In this document: one piece after another, positions 7,592 to 15,829 of the stretch
How positions within the stretch are numbered: position 1 is the first letter of the stretch
Layout of the letters: each line of letters starts with the position of its first letter
NCBI GenBank assembly: GCA_948537335.1
Contig: CAOUJG010000001.1
Span: 1-44,290, forward strand
Direction of reading: 5' to 3'
DNA from: an uncultured Eubacteriales bacterium
Lineage (GTDB): Bacteria > Bacillota > Clostridia > Oscillospirales > Acutalibacteraceae
DNA length: 44,290 nt
The notes under the pieces: generated by a model
Seen by the model: the letters and a program-made list of their open reading frames with translations, nothing else
The model's database searches: none
What the model was told of the DNA's origin: nothing
Position numbers and translations under genes: made by a program

Positions 7592-9019
7592 TTAGTTTCT
7601 TGCCGAGTCGCTTTGCCCGGCTTTTAGCTCATAACCTGGATATTGCGTTGGCTGCGGATTTTTAGAACTCACTACGTCTAGATAAGTTCCACCGATGCTG
7701 TTCCAGGTTGCTCTGTCGACCTCTCCGGTCACCTTTAGGCCAAACTCTTTTTGATATTGCATAACGGAGTTCATCGTCTCTTCGCTGTACTCGCCGGTGA
7801 CCGCCACTGGCGCGATGTTCGGGTTGATGTCAGAAATATTGTTGATGTACTGCTGCAGAGTCACAACCTCTTCGCCTTTTGAGCCAAGCTTTAGCGTTGT
7901 GCCGCTAAACGGAATAAATCTGCTGGTTGTGTTGTTTTCGTCAAAGACGGTGGTTACGATCCCGCGAAATTCCCGATATATCTCGTTCCAGGTTATGTCG
8001 TTCACTATGCCGGTCTGAGGCAGGTCCTCGCTTTTTTGAAAGGCAATCACCGCCTCTGTGGTTTGAGGCCCAAAGGTTCCGGTTATTTCTACAAATGGGA
8101 TAAAGTCGTAAAACTGCGCCAGAACCGACAAAAAGTATTGCAGAACATATACCTTTTCGCCGCGGTTCCCTTCAGAAATAGCGTCGGGGTAGGACAGGTT
8201 AATTCCAAATAACCGCTGGCCCTGCGACTCAAGCTCGCCCAGCTTGTTCACGGCAACATATAGATATACAAGTTTATACCAGGTGGATTTGCCCACAATT
8301 CCGTCTGCCGTTAGATTGAATATCTCCTGAAAAACCGTCACAGCGCGCTCGGTACTCTCACCAAAAACGCCGTCGATAGGATTAATATTTGGGATAGACG
8401 GGTAATTTTGTGCGATTCTAACCAAAGACCGCTGAATCACAACAACATAGTCGCCAGTAGATCCGCGCTGCAAAGGGTATCCAGGATAAGATGCCTGCAG
8501 GTCGGCCACCGGCGCATCCTGAACCAGCTCAATGTTGTAGCCGTAATAGTACTTTAAAATGTTGATGGAGCTATAACCCTGATTCGCAAGCTCTTCGCTG
8601 CCCCATTGAGAGAGCCCGTTGCAGGTAGAGGTAGTTCCATTGCAATAAATGGCGGCCAGCGGCTCTGCGTAGCCCATTCTGCGGATATAATTGTTGAAGA
8701 TATTGTTGACAATTCTGTCGATGTTATCAAAAATATTTCTGCCAGGCGAAAAAGCCTGATCGTAGGCGGTAGAGTTGGTGATGTTAAACGTGTAGCCCTG
8801 GCTTGGGTAGTGCTCCAAGTAGATCCGGTTTAGCGCGAACGAAATTTGCGCATAGATATTGGCATAAATGGCGGACTCGTTCCAGGTTGGGTAAATCTCG
8901 CTCGAGGCCACGTTTTTGATGTAATCTGGAAAAGACACAGTAACATTTTGCGCGCTGCTACTCGGTGTTCCAAGGTGCACAGTTATGTAGCTTGGAACGT
9001 ATGGGTTTATTATTGGCAT
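7592..9019 (-). CDS. SpoIID-like protein with three peptidoglycan-binding domains
   Basis: The 475-residue protein has an N-terminal SpoIID/LytB-type domain (about 25-165). It keeps YIKNVASSEIYPTW, with a Glu at the position of the SpoIID catalytic SEMP motif, an STAYDQ segment, and the closing GLSQWGSEELANQGYSS followed by ILKYYYG. Three PG_binding_1 repeats follow, at about 186-254, 284-350 and 378-444, each with a DG-x-FG-like loop and a TW near the end. SpoIID of Bacillus is a lytic transglycosylase of spore engulfment; similar activity is inferred here. Unlike SpoIID it has no signal peptide or membrane anchor. It lies between two partner genes, with 16 bases to the upstream one. A related family seems widespread in Clostridia, but its role is not one I can name. 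Confidence 0.85.
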   Translation of the reverse strand: MPIINPYVPSYITVHLGTPSSSAQNVTVSFPDYIKNVASSEIYPTWNESAIYANIYAQISFALNRIYLEHYPSQGYTFNITNSTAYDQAFSPGRNIFDNIDRIVNNIFNNYIRRMGYAEPLAAIYCNGTTSTCNGLSQWGSEELANQGYSSINILKYYYGYNIELVQDAPVADLQASYPGYPLQRGSTGDYVVVIQRSLVRIAQNYPSIPNINPIDGVFGESTERAVTVFQEIFNLTADGIVGKSTWYKLVYLYVAVNKLGELESQGQRLFGINLSYPDAISEGNRGEKVYVLQYFLSVLAQFYDFIPFVEITGTFGPQTTEAVIAFQKSEDLPQTGIVNDITWNEIYREFRGIVTTVFDENNTTSRFIPFSGTTLKLGSKGEEVVTLQQYINNISDINPNIAPVAVTGEYSEETMNSVMQYQKEFGLKVTGEVDRATWNSIGGTYLDVVSSKNPQPTQYPGYELKAGQSDSARN

Positions 9020-9041
9020 GATTGATATCGCCTCACTTCGA

Positions 9042-9425
9042 TTATAAATTTTGAGATGGAGTTGTTCTACTTATGGTTCTGTCCTGTGGTTTGCTGTTTT
9101 CCGTCAGCGGAATCAGTTCGACATTCTGTAAAGTTTGTGTATTGGCAAAAACTTGAACGTCACTTATATTCAAAGTATAATACGATGGGTGCGAGATTTT
9201 CACATTACAAACAGCAAAAGCTGTTTCTTTAGATGGGCTCAAAGATAAATCTAAAGCCGGTGTTTCTATTTCTATTTGATCGGTTTTTCCAGTAGCTCCC
9301 GTAAGCCGAAATCCCAAAAGCTTAGGACTCTCCTCATTTCCATCTGTAACAGAAACCTGTGCGTTCCTAAGCGGAAGCTGTGCTCGCGAGGTGTAAACGT
9401 TAACAACAATATATCCTGTAGCCAA
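9042..9425 (-). CDS. Carboxypeptidase-regulatory-like beta-sandwich protein, first gene of the SpoIID-like cluster
   Basis: About 127 residues forming one beta-rich domain like the carboxypeptidase-regulatory or transthyretin-like fold. The pattern is GYIVVNVYTSRAQLPLRNAQVSV, then TGATGKTDQIEIETPA, then VKISHPSYYTLNISDVQVF, ending in a polar tail. I chose the TTG at 9423-9425 because the AAGGAGG ribosome binding site lies just upstream, at about 9437-9443. A longer frame from 9446 would place that site inside the coding region. No signal peptide is visible. The order with the SpoIID-like and peptidoglycan-binding genes suggests one operon; similar pairs occur in other Clostridia. A structural partner or adaptor role is inference. 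Confidence 0.75.
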   Translation of the reverse strand: MATGYIVVNVYTSRAQLPLRNAQVSVTDGNEESPKLLGFRLTGATGKTDQIEIETPALDLSLSPSKETAFAVCNVKISHPSYYTLNISDVQVFANTQTLQNVELIPLTENSKPQDRTISRTTPSQNL

Positions 9426-9446
9426 AATGAATCTTTCCTCCTTCAA

Positions 9447-9565
9447 AATTTATACTTTAAATAATATAGAAAAAGTCGGCGCTTTATGATTAATAAAAGC
9501 ATACCGAAATAAATATTCGATTGATAAAATGACCATAAAATAATAAAATAATGACTTGCGTTGCA
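9447..9565. other. Upstream region of the SpoIID-like cluster
   Basis: AT-rich. On the minus strand there are TATATT- and TATAAA-like boxes upstream of the AAGGAGG site, but no -35 box at good spacing and no clear sigma-E, F, G or K pattern. No gene was found. Confidence 0.4.
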
Positions 9566-9606
9566 AATAAAAATAAGCCCATTCTACGCATAATAGAATG
9601 AGCTTA
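9566..9606 (-). terminator. Terminator of the tRNA-Ala pair
   Basis: Twelve-base arms (9594-9605 and 9575-9586, AAGCTCATTCTA and its partner) pair fully only on the minus strand, where the odd pair is U-G. ATTTTTATTT follows. The remaining 9607-9738 shows no feature. Confidence 0.7.
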
Positions 9607-9738
9607 TATAAAAATTACGTTGCTTTTAATTATAAAAAATATCAAAACGCTAAAATTTTATATTTCTCTCCAAGACATATCTTCGCAAATAATCCAGGTC
9701 CCTTCTGGTAGGTCATTAATATCAAAATTCGTTTTTTA

Positions 9739-9814
9739 TGGTGGAGGTAAGCGGGATCGAACCGCTGACCCCCTGCTTGCAAAGCAGGTGCTCTCCCAGC
9801 TGAGCTATACCCCC
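9739..9814 (-). tRNA. tRNA-Ala (TGC anticodon)
   Basis: Complete 76-nt cloverleaf on the minus strand. It begins GGGGGTATAGCTCAGC and ends ACCTCCACCA with an encoded CCA. The anticodon stem CCTGC/GCAGG encloses TTTGCAA, giving TGC. It is the second gene of a two-tRNA transcript. Confidence 0.97.
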
Positions 9815-9829
9815 ATGTATTCAACGATA

Positions 9830-9905
<76 letters not shown>

Positions 9906-9949
9906 ACAATTTATATCAAATTTAAAAATAATCTCTCAGAACATTTCAC

Positions 9950-9978
9950 ATTATACCACCCGCAAAAACTTTTTGCAA
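9950..9978 (-). promoter_or_regulatory. Sigma-A-type promoter of the tRNA-Ala pair
   Basis: TTGCAA (9973-9978), a 17-base spacer and TATAAT (9950-9955) on the minus strand, about 45 bases before the first tRNA. Confidence 0.85.
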
Positions 9979-10030
9979 GTACTTTTTTAATTTTTGGCAC
10001 ACAGTTTTTCGCCGCGGCTTCAAAAAATTC

Positions 10031-10059
10031 TTGCTCCGACACAAAAAAAAGAGTATACT
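10031..10059 (+). promoter_or_regulatory. Sigma-A-type promoter of the phosphohexomutase gene
   Basis: TTGCTC (10031-10036), a 17-base spacer and TATACT (10054-10059), about 68 bases before the ATG. A second TATAAT lies at 10108-10113 but has no -35 partner and sits too close to the ribosome binding site. Confidence 0.7.
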
Positions 10060-10126
10060 CAATATTAGCAAAACTTCTCAAACGGCCACGGAAACGGCCG
10101 CATGCTTTATAATAAAGGAGTTATTT

Positions 10127-11836
10127 ATGGACAAAAATGAAAAATATCTGTTGTGGTGTAGTCAAAACCTTTTTGACGCTGACTTGATTGACGAGTTAAA
10201 GTCTATTTGCGAAAATGATGCTGAAATAACGGATCGGTTCTACAAATACTTAAGTTTTGGGACGGGTGGCCTGCGCGGAATCATTGGCGCCGGGACTAAT
10301 CGGATAAACGTATACACTGTTGGCAAGGCTACTCAGGGGCTTGCAAATTATTTGAATAAGAATTACAAGAGCCCGAAGGTTGCCATCGCGTACGATAGCC
10401 GCATAAAATCTGACGTTTTTGCCAGAGAGGCTGCTAAAATTTTGGCTGCAAACAATATTAAAGTGGTCATGTATCGCGAGCTCATGCCGACTCCGGCGCT
10501 ATCCTTTGCAGTGCGACACTTAAATTGTACCGCTGGAATCGTAGTCACGGCAAGTCACAACCCTGCAGAATATAATGGTTACAAGGTTTATGGCGAAGAT
10601 GGCTGCCAAATTGCCAATGACGTCGCCGATGCTGTGCTTAAAGAGATTAACAGTACCGATATTTTTAGCGATGTTAAGCGCATGGACTTTAACGATGCTC
10701 TAAATAGCGGGCTTATAAAGTACATAGGCGAGGATGACGTCCGTGCCTTTTGGAATGCCGTTAGCTCACAAGCTTTAAATAGGGATATTTCTAATAAAGA
10801 AAATTTAAAAATAGTTTATACTCCGCTAAATGGCGCAGGCCTTCGCTGTGTTACCAATGTTTTAAAGATGAATGGTTTTTCTGACGTGACCGTTGTTGCA
10901 AGCCAGGAAAAACCGGACGGGCACTTTCCGACCTGTCCTTACCCTAATCCCGAGGTTAAGGAGGCTCTTTGCGAGGGCCTGAAGGTGTGCAAAAGCTGCA
11001 ATGCGAACATTTTGCTTGCCACCGACCCTGACTGCGACCGCATTGGCATTGCTGTTAAAAACGATGGTGACTACGAGCTTCTTTCTGGTAACGAGGTTGG
11101 CGTGCTGCTGTTTGACTACATATGCAAGACGAGGCGCGCCAGCAACACGATGCCGCAGGACCCGGTTTGCATAAAGACCATTGTTACAACCGATATGATT
11201 TATCCGATTGCCAAAAAGTACAATGTTCGGGTAATTGACGTGCTGACCGGTTTTAAATTTATTGGTGAGCAAATTGGTCTGCTTGAAAAATGCGGCCAGG
11301 CCGGGCAATACATTTTCGGCTTTGAAGAGAGCTACGGTTACCTCTCTGGCACTCACGTTCACGATAAGGACGCCGTAAACGCTGCTTTGCTAATTTGCGA
11401 AATGACTGCGTTTTATCGCAATCAAGGCCTGACCCTTATCGACGTTATTAACAGTCTGTACCGCGAATTTGGGCATTATAAAAATGTTTTGAAAAGCTTT
11501 ACGTTTACGGGCAAGAGCGGCTTTGAAAAGATGGAGTCGATTATGGCCGAGCTTCGAGAAAATCCGCCATCTAATATTAATGGCAAAGCTGTCATTGCGG
11601 TTTGCGACTATCTTAATAGCGTTAAATTTGTGATGCATAATTCTAATAAAGAAAAAATCGATCTGCCGGCCTCTAACGTTTTGAAGTTTATTCTTGCCGA
11701 TGATATTTCGATTGTTGTGCGCCCTTCCGGCACCGAGCCAAAGCTGAAGATTTATATATCCGTTGTCAGCGACTCTAGCGATAATTCTAAAGCGTTGGCC
11801 GATTCCTTTTGTGAATATTTTGAAAAGTTATTTTAA
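10127..11836 (+). CDS. pgcA: Phosphoglucomutase/phosphomannomutase (alpha-D-phosphohexomutase)
   Basis: Interconverts hexose 1- and 6-phosphates, probably glucose, feeding nucleotide-sugar and glycan synthesis. The 569 residues fit the Bacillus PgcA type (about 580). All four signature sites are present: TASHNPAEYNGYK with the phosphoserine, the metal loop DPDCDRIG, the sugar-binding GFEESYGY, and the phosphate-binding RPSGTEPKLKIY near the C-terminus. The ATG at 10127 is chosen because an AAAGGAG site lies 7 bases upstream and the frame upstream carries the promoter. It stands alone between its promoter and a weak terminator. The convergent dehydratase gene uses nucleotide sugars that such an enzyme helps supply. 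Substrate preference between glucose and mannose is not visible. Confidence 0.93.
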   Translation: MDKNEKYLLWCSQNLFDADLIDELKSICENDAEITDRFYKYLSFGTGGLRGIIGAGTNRINVYTVGKATQGLANYLNKNYKSPKVAIAYDSRIKSDVFAREAAKILAANNIKVVMYRELMPTPALSFAVRHLNCTAGIVVTASHNPAEYNGYKVYGEDGCQIANDVADAVLKEINSTDIFSDVKRMDFNDALNSGLIKYIGEDDVRAFWNAVSSQALNRDISNKENLKIVYTPLNGAGLRCVTNVLKMNGFSDVTVVASQEKPDGHFPTCPYPNPEVKEALCEGLKVCKSCNANILLATDPDCDRIGIAVKNDGDYELLSGNEVGVLLFDYICKTRRASNTMPQDPVCIKTIVTTDMIYPIAKKYNVRVIDVLTGFKFIGEQIGLLEKCGQAGQYIFGFEESYGYLSGTHVHDKDAVNAALLICEMTAFYRNQGLTLIDVINSLYREFGHYKNVLKSFTFTGKSGFEKMESIMAELRENPPSNINGKAVIAVCDYLNSVKFVMHNSNKEKIDLPASNVLKFILADDISIVVRPSGTEPKLKIYISVVSDSSDNSKALADSFCEYFEKLF

Positions 11837-11863
11837 ACTTTAGATAAAATTAAAAATAAAAAG

Positions 11864-11912
11864 CAGTTTTGTGGTCTATAAAAATCACAAAGCTACCTTT
11901 CTTTTTGCCAAA
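11864..11912. terminator. Probable bidirectional terminator between convergent genes
   Basis: AGTTTTGTG pairs with CACAAAGCT (one G-U pair on the plus strand), plus outer AAAG/CTTT, followed by CTTTTTG. On the minus strand the hairpin is followed by CTTTTTATTTTT. The stem is imperfect. Confidence 0.45.
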
Positions 11913-11922
11913 CATATTCACG

Positions 11923-13794
11923 TTAATCGGCGTTTTGCTTATGATTAAACGTTGGAACCATTTTTCCCAATATTTTTTCGATCATAGATTTATCGTTCGT
12001 TTGAGAATAATCATAAAGCAGGCGCAGCTGCTCGTTAAACTCGTCCTGGTCAAACTCTATGGAGCTGCCTATATATATCTTCTTGCTTTTGGTCTTTTTC
12101 ATGCCCTCTTCGCCCATCAGTAGTTCTTCAAACAGCTTCTCGCCCGGCCGCAAGCCGGTGTACTCTATTTTTATGTCTCTATTTGGCACAAGCCCCGAAA
12201 GTCGTATCAAATTCTCAGCCAAATCTTTTATCTTAACAGGTTCGCCCATGTCCAAGACGAAAATCTCGCCGCCTTTGGCAAAGCCTCCGGCCGTTAAAAC
12301 TAGCGAAATCGCCTCTGGAATCGTCATAAAGTAACGAATAATCTCTGGGTGAGTCACAGTAACGGGCCCGCCGTTTTTTATCTGCTCTTTAAAAAGCGGA
12401 ATCACCGAACCGTTGGAGCCCAGCACGTTGCCAAATCGAACCGCTACAAACTTGGTTTTGCTAATTTTGTTCATGCTTTGCACGATCATCTCGCAAATCC
12501 TTTTGGTTGCGCCCATGATATTTGTCGGGTTGACGGCTTTGTCGGTAGAGATCAGAACAAATGTCTTCACGTTGTATTTGTCCGCCAGCGAGACGACGTT
12601 TAGCGTGCCAAAAACGTTATTTTTTACGGCCTCTTCGGGGTTGTACTCCATCAAAGGCACGTGCTTGTGCGCCGCGGCGTGAAAAATCACATCTATGTTT
12701 TTCTCTTCAAATATTTTTTCAAGCTTAGCTTTGTCGCGAATGGAAGCAATCTGCACCTCAAAATTCAAGCTGTCGCCATATTCTCGAACCAACTCCTGCT
12801 GAATCTCATACGCGTTGTTCTCGTATATATCCAAAATTATGATATCCTTCGGCGACAGTTTCGCGACCTGGCGGCACAACTCCGAGCCAATGGACCCGCC
12901 CCCGCCAGTAACCATCACAACTTTGTTGCGAATATAATCGCCATATTTTTCGGGATCAAAGATAATCGGCTCGCGGCCAAGCAGATCTTCAACCTCAACC
13001 TGGCGAATCTCCGCCGTAACAGGCTTGCTAGACGCCACCAAATTATAAATATTCGGGACGATTTTTACCTCTAAGTTAGTCCGCGCGCAGATGTCCAAAA
13101 TCCGCTTTTTTTCATTCACCGGCAAAACGGCAATCGCAAAGAGAATTACCTCTACATCGTACTTTTCGCAAACATACGGAATCTCGCTCGTAGTGCCAAC
13201 AACCTTTAGTCCCGCGATCCTCCTACCGATCTTTTCGTTATCGTCGTCCACCAAGCAAACCGGGACATAATTGTTGTCCGGCGACTTAGAAAACTCCGAC
13301 AGCATCAATAAAGCCGCCTCTCCAGCGCCAACAACAAGCATCCTTCGCTTGGCTTTATTAGGAAAATTTCGCCGCTCAATCATCCTGTCAATTCGATAAA
13401 CCAGCCGAAACATGAACATCACAAAAGTAGACAAAATCGCCATCAAAACAAAAGTTCGGATTCCAAGATGAATGTCAAAAGCCAACGAAGCCGCGCAAAA
13501 TGCGAAGTTTGCCAAAACCGTTGCAAGCCCAACGTAAAAAAAGTCCTCTATATCGGCGTAGCGCCAGATTTTATCATAGAGCCGGAACAAAATAAATATA
13601 ACGCTGAAGCAGACGTTTAAAATGACCAAACTCTTCAAAAACTCCGGCTCGTAGCCCTTAAGCGAAAAGCAGTTTCGATTAATTGCAAACGAAAAATAAA
13701 AAGAGAAATTCCAAATGATAAAATCGCAGAAAAAAAGCAGATATTTTCTCAATCTTTTTAATTTATTGTACAATCGCATACGCATCTTCACCAA
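11923..13794 (-). CDS. Membrane-bound nucleotide-sugar 4,6-dehydratase, CapD/WbpM family
   Basis: Likely converts UDP-N-acetylglucosamine or a similar nucleotide sugar to its 4-keto-6-deoxy form for surface polysaccharide or glycan. Four hydrophobic segments in residues 14-130 anchor it. A CoA-binding-like Rossmann domain follows with VVGAGEAALLMLSEF near 152. The catalytic short-chain dehydrogenase domain has the NAD loop VTGGGGSIGSE near 295, STDKAVNPTNIMGATKR near 415 with the Met-x3-Lys arrangement of this family, and GLRPGEKLFEE near the end. 623 residues match the long WbpM/CapD type. The start is uncertain: TTG, GTG and ATG codons lie within 20 bases. A consensus promoter sits at 13831-13859. 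No glycosyltransferase is adjacent, so the product is unknown. Confidence 0.9.
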   Translation of the reverse strand: MVKMRMRLYNKLKRLRKYLLFFCDFIIWNFSFYFSFAINRNCFSLKGYEPEFLKSLVILNVCFSVIFILFRLYDKIWRYADIEDFFYVGLATVLANFAFCAASLAFDIHLGIRTFVLMAILSTFVMFMFRLVYRIDRMIERRNFPNKAKRRMLVVGAGEAALLMLSEFSKSPDNNYVPVCLVDDDNEKIGRRIAGLKVVGTTSEIPYVCEKYDVEVILFAIAVLPVNEKKRILDICARTNLEVKIVPNIYNLVASSKPVTAEIRQVEVEDLLGREPIIFDPEKYGDYIRNKVVMVTGGGGSIGSELCRQVAKLSPKDIIILDIYENNAYEIQQELVREYGDSLNFEVQIASIRDKAKLEKIFEEKNIDVIFHAAAHKHVPLMEYNPEEAVKNNVFGTLNVVSLADKYNVKTFVLISTDKAVNPTNIMGATKRICEMIVQSMNKISKTKFVAVRFGNVLGSNGSVIPLFKEQIKNGGPVTVTHPEIIRYFMTIPEAISLVLTAGGFAKGGEIFVLDMGEPVKIKDLAENLIRLSGLVPNRDIKIEYTGLRPGEKLFEELLMGEEGMKKTKSKKIYIGSSIEFDQDEFNEQLRLLYDYSQTNDKSMIEKILGKMVPTFNHKQNAD

Positions 13795-13830
13795 ACTTTT
13801 GACTTTCTTTTAATTTCAATACATTAAAAA

Positions 13831-13859
13831 ATTATACACGAAATACGCATCCTTTTCAA
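13831..13859 (-). promoter_or_regulatory. Sigma-A-type promoter of the CapD-like gene
   Basis: TTGAAA (13854-13859), a 17-base spacer and TATAAT (13831-13836) on the minus strand, about 37 bases before the first possible start codon. Confidence 0.85.
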
Positions 13860-13875
13860 GTTCCTGCGGCTAGCG

Positions 13876-14946
13876 CTATTTATTTAAGTTTGGTTCTTTA
13901 AAGTCAAACTGCCGATAGAACTGCTTGGTTTCGGGGATTCTCTTCACTGCGGACTGATTTTTGGCCAACAATTTAGTAATATCGTATAAGTCCACCCAAA
14001 TTTCGTTGTTGCTTTCTTTTTGAGATTCGTCAAAGACAAGCTCCAACCCCACATGCAGGTGGCTGGTTTCAATGTTATTCACATTTTCGTTTGGGCTGTA
14101 GCCTGTTCTGCCCACGTAGCCGATGACGTCGCCAGCCTTTACCACTTTGCCCTCGCAGAGCTCCTCGTGGAAGGGTTTATCCTTCCTTAAATGGGCGTAA
14201 TAGTAATACCTTTTTTTGTCAAAACTGCGGATGCCGATCCGCCAGCCTCCGTACTGATTCCAGCCCATTATCTCTACGGTTCCGGACTCTATTGCAATTA
14301 CCGGCGTGCCGACTGCTGCCATCATATCGTGCCCTAGGTGCGGACGCGCGTAACCGTAACTTCTGGATGCTCCAAAATCGTCATAGTGCTGGTACGGAAA
14401 GGTCTTGGCAATGGGCAAAAAAACTTTTAGACCGTATTTATCTTCAAAAACGGGTTCTCCGTTTTCGCCAGTATCTACCTGAATGCTATAATCGCCGATA
14501 AATCCTCCCAAAACCGCGGTATACACGTCTTTATAATATTTAAAATATTTCATCTTTGCAGTTAAGTCCTCGAGACTTTTGCCGCTTTTTAATTCTTCGG
14601 CCACCGCATCCATGTCCTTTACCTTATAATGGTTTTTAAAATCCCCGCCATATTTTGCCGACAAATACGCTAAAACGTCTATCCAGTTTATTTTTACTTC
14701 CTTTTCGTGGCTCTCTATATCTATCTTCATCGCCTTTTCCAGCGCCTCGTACGGAACTTTAAACTCTGCGTACTTTATAAAATTTTTCTTACCTTGCTCG
14801 TCCTCAACCTGCTCAGACTCATTTACCGCCATGACGCCATCTCTGCTGCCAATATTGCTTATCGAAAATATCCCCGCAATTATCGGAACAACCACCACAA
14901 GCAGCGCCACGCCTATACATTTTTTATTTAAGATTTTATAAATCAC
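13876..14946 (-). CDS. M23-family peptidoglycan endopeptidase with membrane anchor
   Basis: A 356-residue predicted wall-acting metallopeptidase. A short cytoplasmic start and one hydrophobic helix (about residues 7-27) look like a signal anchor. A charged spacer follows. The M23/LytM domain covers roughly 210-330 with the zinc ligands in HLGHD and HLHVG and the intervening GTVEIMGWNQYGGW and GDVIGYVGRTGYS segments, so the active site looks complete. I prefer the GTG at 14944-14946, which puts the hydrophobic helix near the N-terminus and has a GGGTGAT site upstream. A longer ATG frame from 15009 would add 21 polar residues. It is divergent from the DUF1292 gene. Cross-links cut and growth stage of use are unknown. 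Confidence 0.85.
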   Translation of the reverse strand: MIYKILNKKCIGVALLVVVVPIIAGIFSISNIGSRDGVMAVNESEQVEDEQGKKNFIKYAEFKVPYEALEKAMKIDIESHEKEVKINWIDVLAYLSAKYGGDFKNHYKVKDMDAVAEELKSGKSLEDLTAKMKYFKYYKDVYTAVLGGFIGDYSIQVDTGENGEPVFEDKYGLKVFLPIAKTFPYQHYDDFGASRSYGYARPHLGHDMMAAVGTPVIAIESGTVEIMGWNQYGGWRIGIRSFDKKRYYYYAHLRKDKPFHEELCEGKVVKAGDVIGYVGRTGYSPNENVNNIETSHLHVGLELVFDESQKESNNEIWVDLYDITKLLAKNQSAVKRIPETKQFYRQFDFKEPNLNK

Positions 14947-15050
14947 CCAATCACCCGCAGTTGAATAGTATAATTTATATATATTCCTCTGCCCGCCGTG
15001 CTTATGCAAAATAAATCGATTAATTTGGGCGGCTTATCGCCGCATTGCTG

Positions 15051-15079
15051 TTGACTTTTTGGGCAAAAACTTGTAAAAT
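15051..15079 (+). promoter_or_regulatory. Sigma-A-type promoter of the DUF1292 gene
   Basis: TTGACT (15051-15056), a 17-base spacer and TAAAAT (15074-15079), about 37 bases before the ATG. Confidence 0.85.
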
Positions 15080-15115
15080 CATTTTAGTATGAACTGTGTT
15101 TAGGAGTTGAATTTT

Positions 15116-15436
15116 ATGAATAACGAATTCACCGCAGATTTAATTACGCTCATCGACGACGATGGAATCGAACATTCCTTTGAAATTTTAGACGTGATCG
15201 AAAATGACGACGGCTGCTTTTATGCTTTGCTTCCTCAAAATAATGGCAGCACCGAAGGTAGCGTCAACAGGCTTGATGATAGCGACTCTTATTATATATT
15301 TGAGGCCCTTTACGAAGACGGAGAGCAAGTTTTGGCCGAGGTTGAAGACGACGCTATGCTAAAAAAATTAGCAGATTCCTTTGAAACTCATTTTGAAGAT
15401 ATGTATGGCTGCAATGAGAACAATCAAAATTTTTAG
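15116..15436 (+). CDS. DUF1292 family acidic protein
   Basis: A 106-residue, strongly acidic cytosolic protein. It has the DUF1292 pattern: ITLIDDDGIEHSFEILDVIE at the start, then YALLPQN, a polar gap, YYIFEALYEDGEQVLAEVEDD and a helical end with LADSFETHFEDMY. Function is unknown; in other Firmicutes the family often lies near the alaS/yrrK region, which is not the case here. The ATG at 15116 is chosen because TAGGAG lies 9 bases upstream; a TTG nine bases earlier overlaps that site. It has its own promoter, and the independent 6S RNA promoter follows within 20 bases of its stop. Confidence 0.88.
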   Translation: MNNEFTADLITLIDDDGIEHSFEILDVIENDDGCFYALLPQNNGSTEGSVNRLDDSDSYYIFEALYEDGEQVLAEVEDDAMLKKLADSFETHFEDMYGCNENNQNF

Positions 15437-15455
15437 ATATTTTATATTAAATGGC

Positions 15456-15484
15456 TTTACATTTTTTAAATTTTATGTTATAAT
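15456..15484 (+). promoter_or_regulatory. ssrS: Sigma-A-type promoter of the 6S RNA gene
   Basis: TTTACA (15456-15461), a 17-base spacer and perfect TATAAT (15479-15484), placing the RNA start near 15491. Confidence 0.85.
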
Positions 15485-15490
15485 TGCAGC

Positions 15491-15687
15491 ATAATTAAAT
15501 CCTGCCCGATTCGCGGACCGTGTTGTATAACCCTACAAACATATGATTGGGAGCTTCGCTCTCTAGGTGAATTGCAGACCTCCCGATTTTTCGGACGAAG
15601 GGAGCGTGAAGCCTATAGGCTGGCACCCACCTGCTTTTTGGTAGGCAGGTTATCATAAACACGTTACGGTTGGGTGGGGCTTTTTTA
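15491..15687 (+). ncRNA. ssrS: 6S RNA
   Basis: A non-coding RNA that mimics an open promoter and sequesters sigma-A RNA polymerase. The evidence is structural. CCTGCCCGA (15501-15509) pairs with TTGGGTGGG near 15670, and CGTGTT (15519-15524) with AACACG near 15658-15663, forming the long bulged closing stem. A GCTTC-GCTCTC / GGGAGC-GTGAAGC helix forms the terminal hairpin beyond an unpaired central bubble. ACCTGC/GCAGGT makes the extra small hairpin common in Firmicute 6S RNAs, followed by TTATCATAA. The closing stem is followed by TTTTTT. About 190 nt fits the family. No coding frame with a ribosome binding site is present. The call rests on recalled family pattern, not a covariance search. 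Confidence 0.78.
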
Positions 15688-15705
15688 TTAAATTTTGACC
15701 TTAGT

Positions 15706-15728
15706 ATCCCTTTTTCAAGGGATTTTTT
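15706..15728 (+). terminator. Second terminator downstream of 6S RNA
   Basis: ATCCCTT (15706-15712) and AAGGGAT (15717-15723) form a 7-bp stem with a 4-base loop, followed by TTTTT. It probably backs up the terminator formed by the 6S closing stem. Confidence 0.7.
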
Positions 15729-15756
15729 GTTGCCCAAAACACTAAACGCGCGATAA

Positions 15757-15786
15757 TTAGTGCAAAAATTTGATCTGTGTTATAAT
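15757..15786 (+). promoter_or_regulatory. Possible promoter of the aminotransferase gene
   Basis: A perfect TATAAT (15781-15786) is preceded at 18 bases by TTAGTG, a weak -35 match. It lies 44 bases before the ATG and after two terminators, so some promoter is expected here. Confidence 0.5.
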
Positions 15787-15829
15787 TGAGTTAACAAATG
15801 TGCAGTCGCTGCTTTTAGGGGAGTGCTTT

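Noticed and set aside
10081..10103. Short near-repeat ACGGCCACGGAAACGGCCG before the phosphohexomutase gene
   Set aside because: It is about 19 bases with no further copies seen and no link to a mobile element.
15495..15737. An 80-residue minus-strand frame in the 6S RNA region
   Set aside because: It overlaps a structured RNA with its own promoter and has no ribosome binding site or family match.
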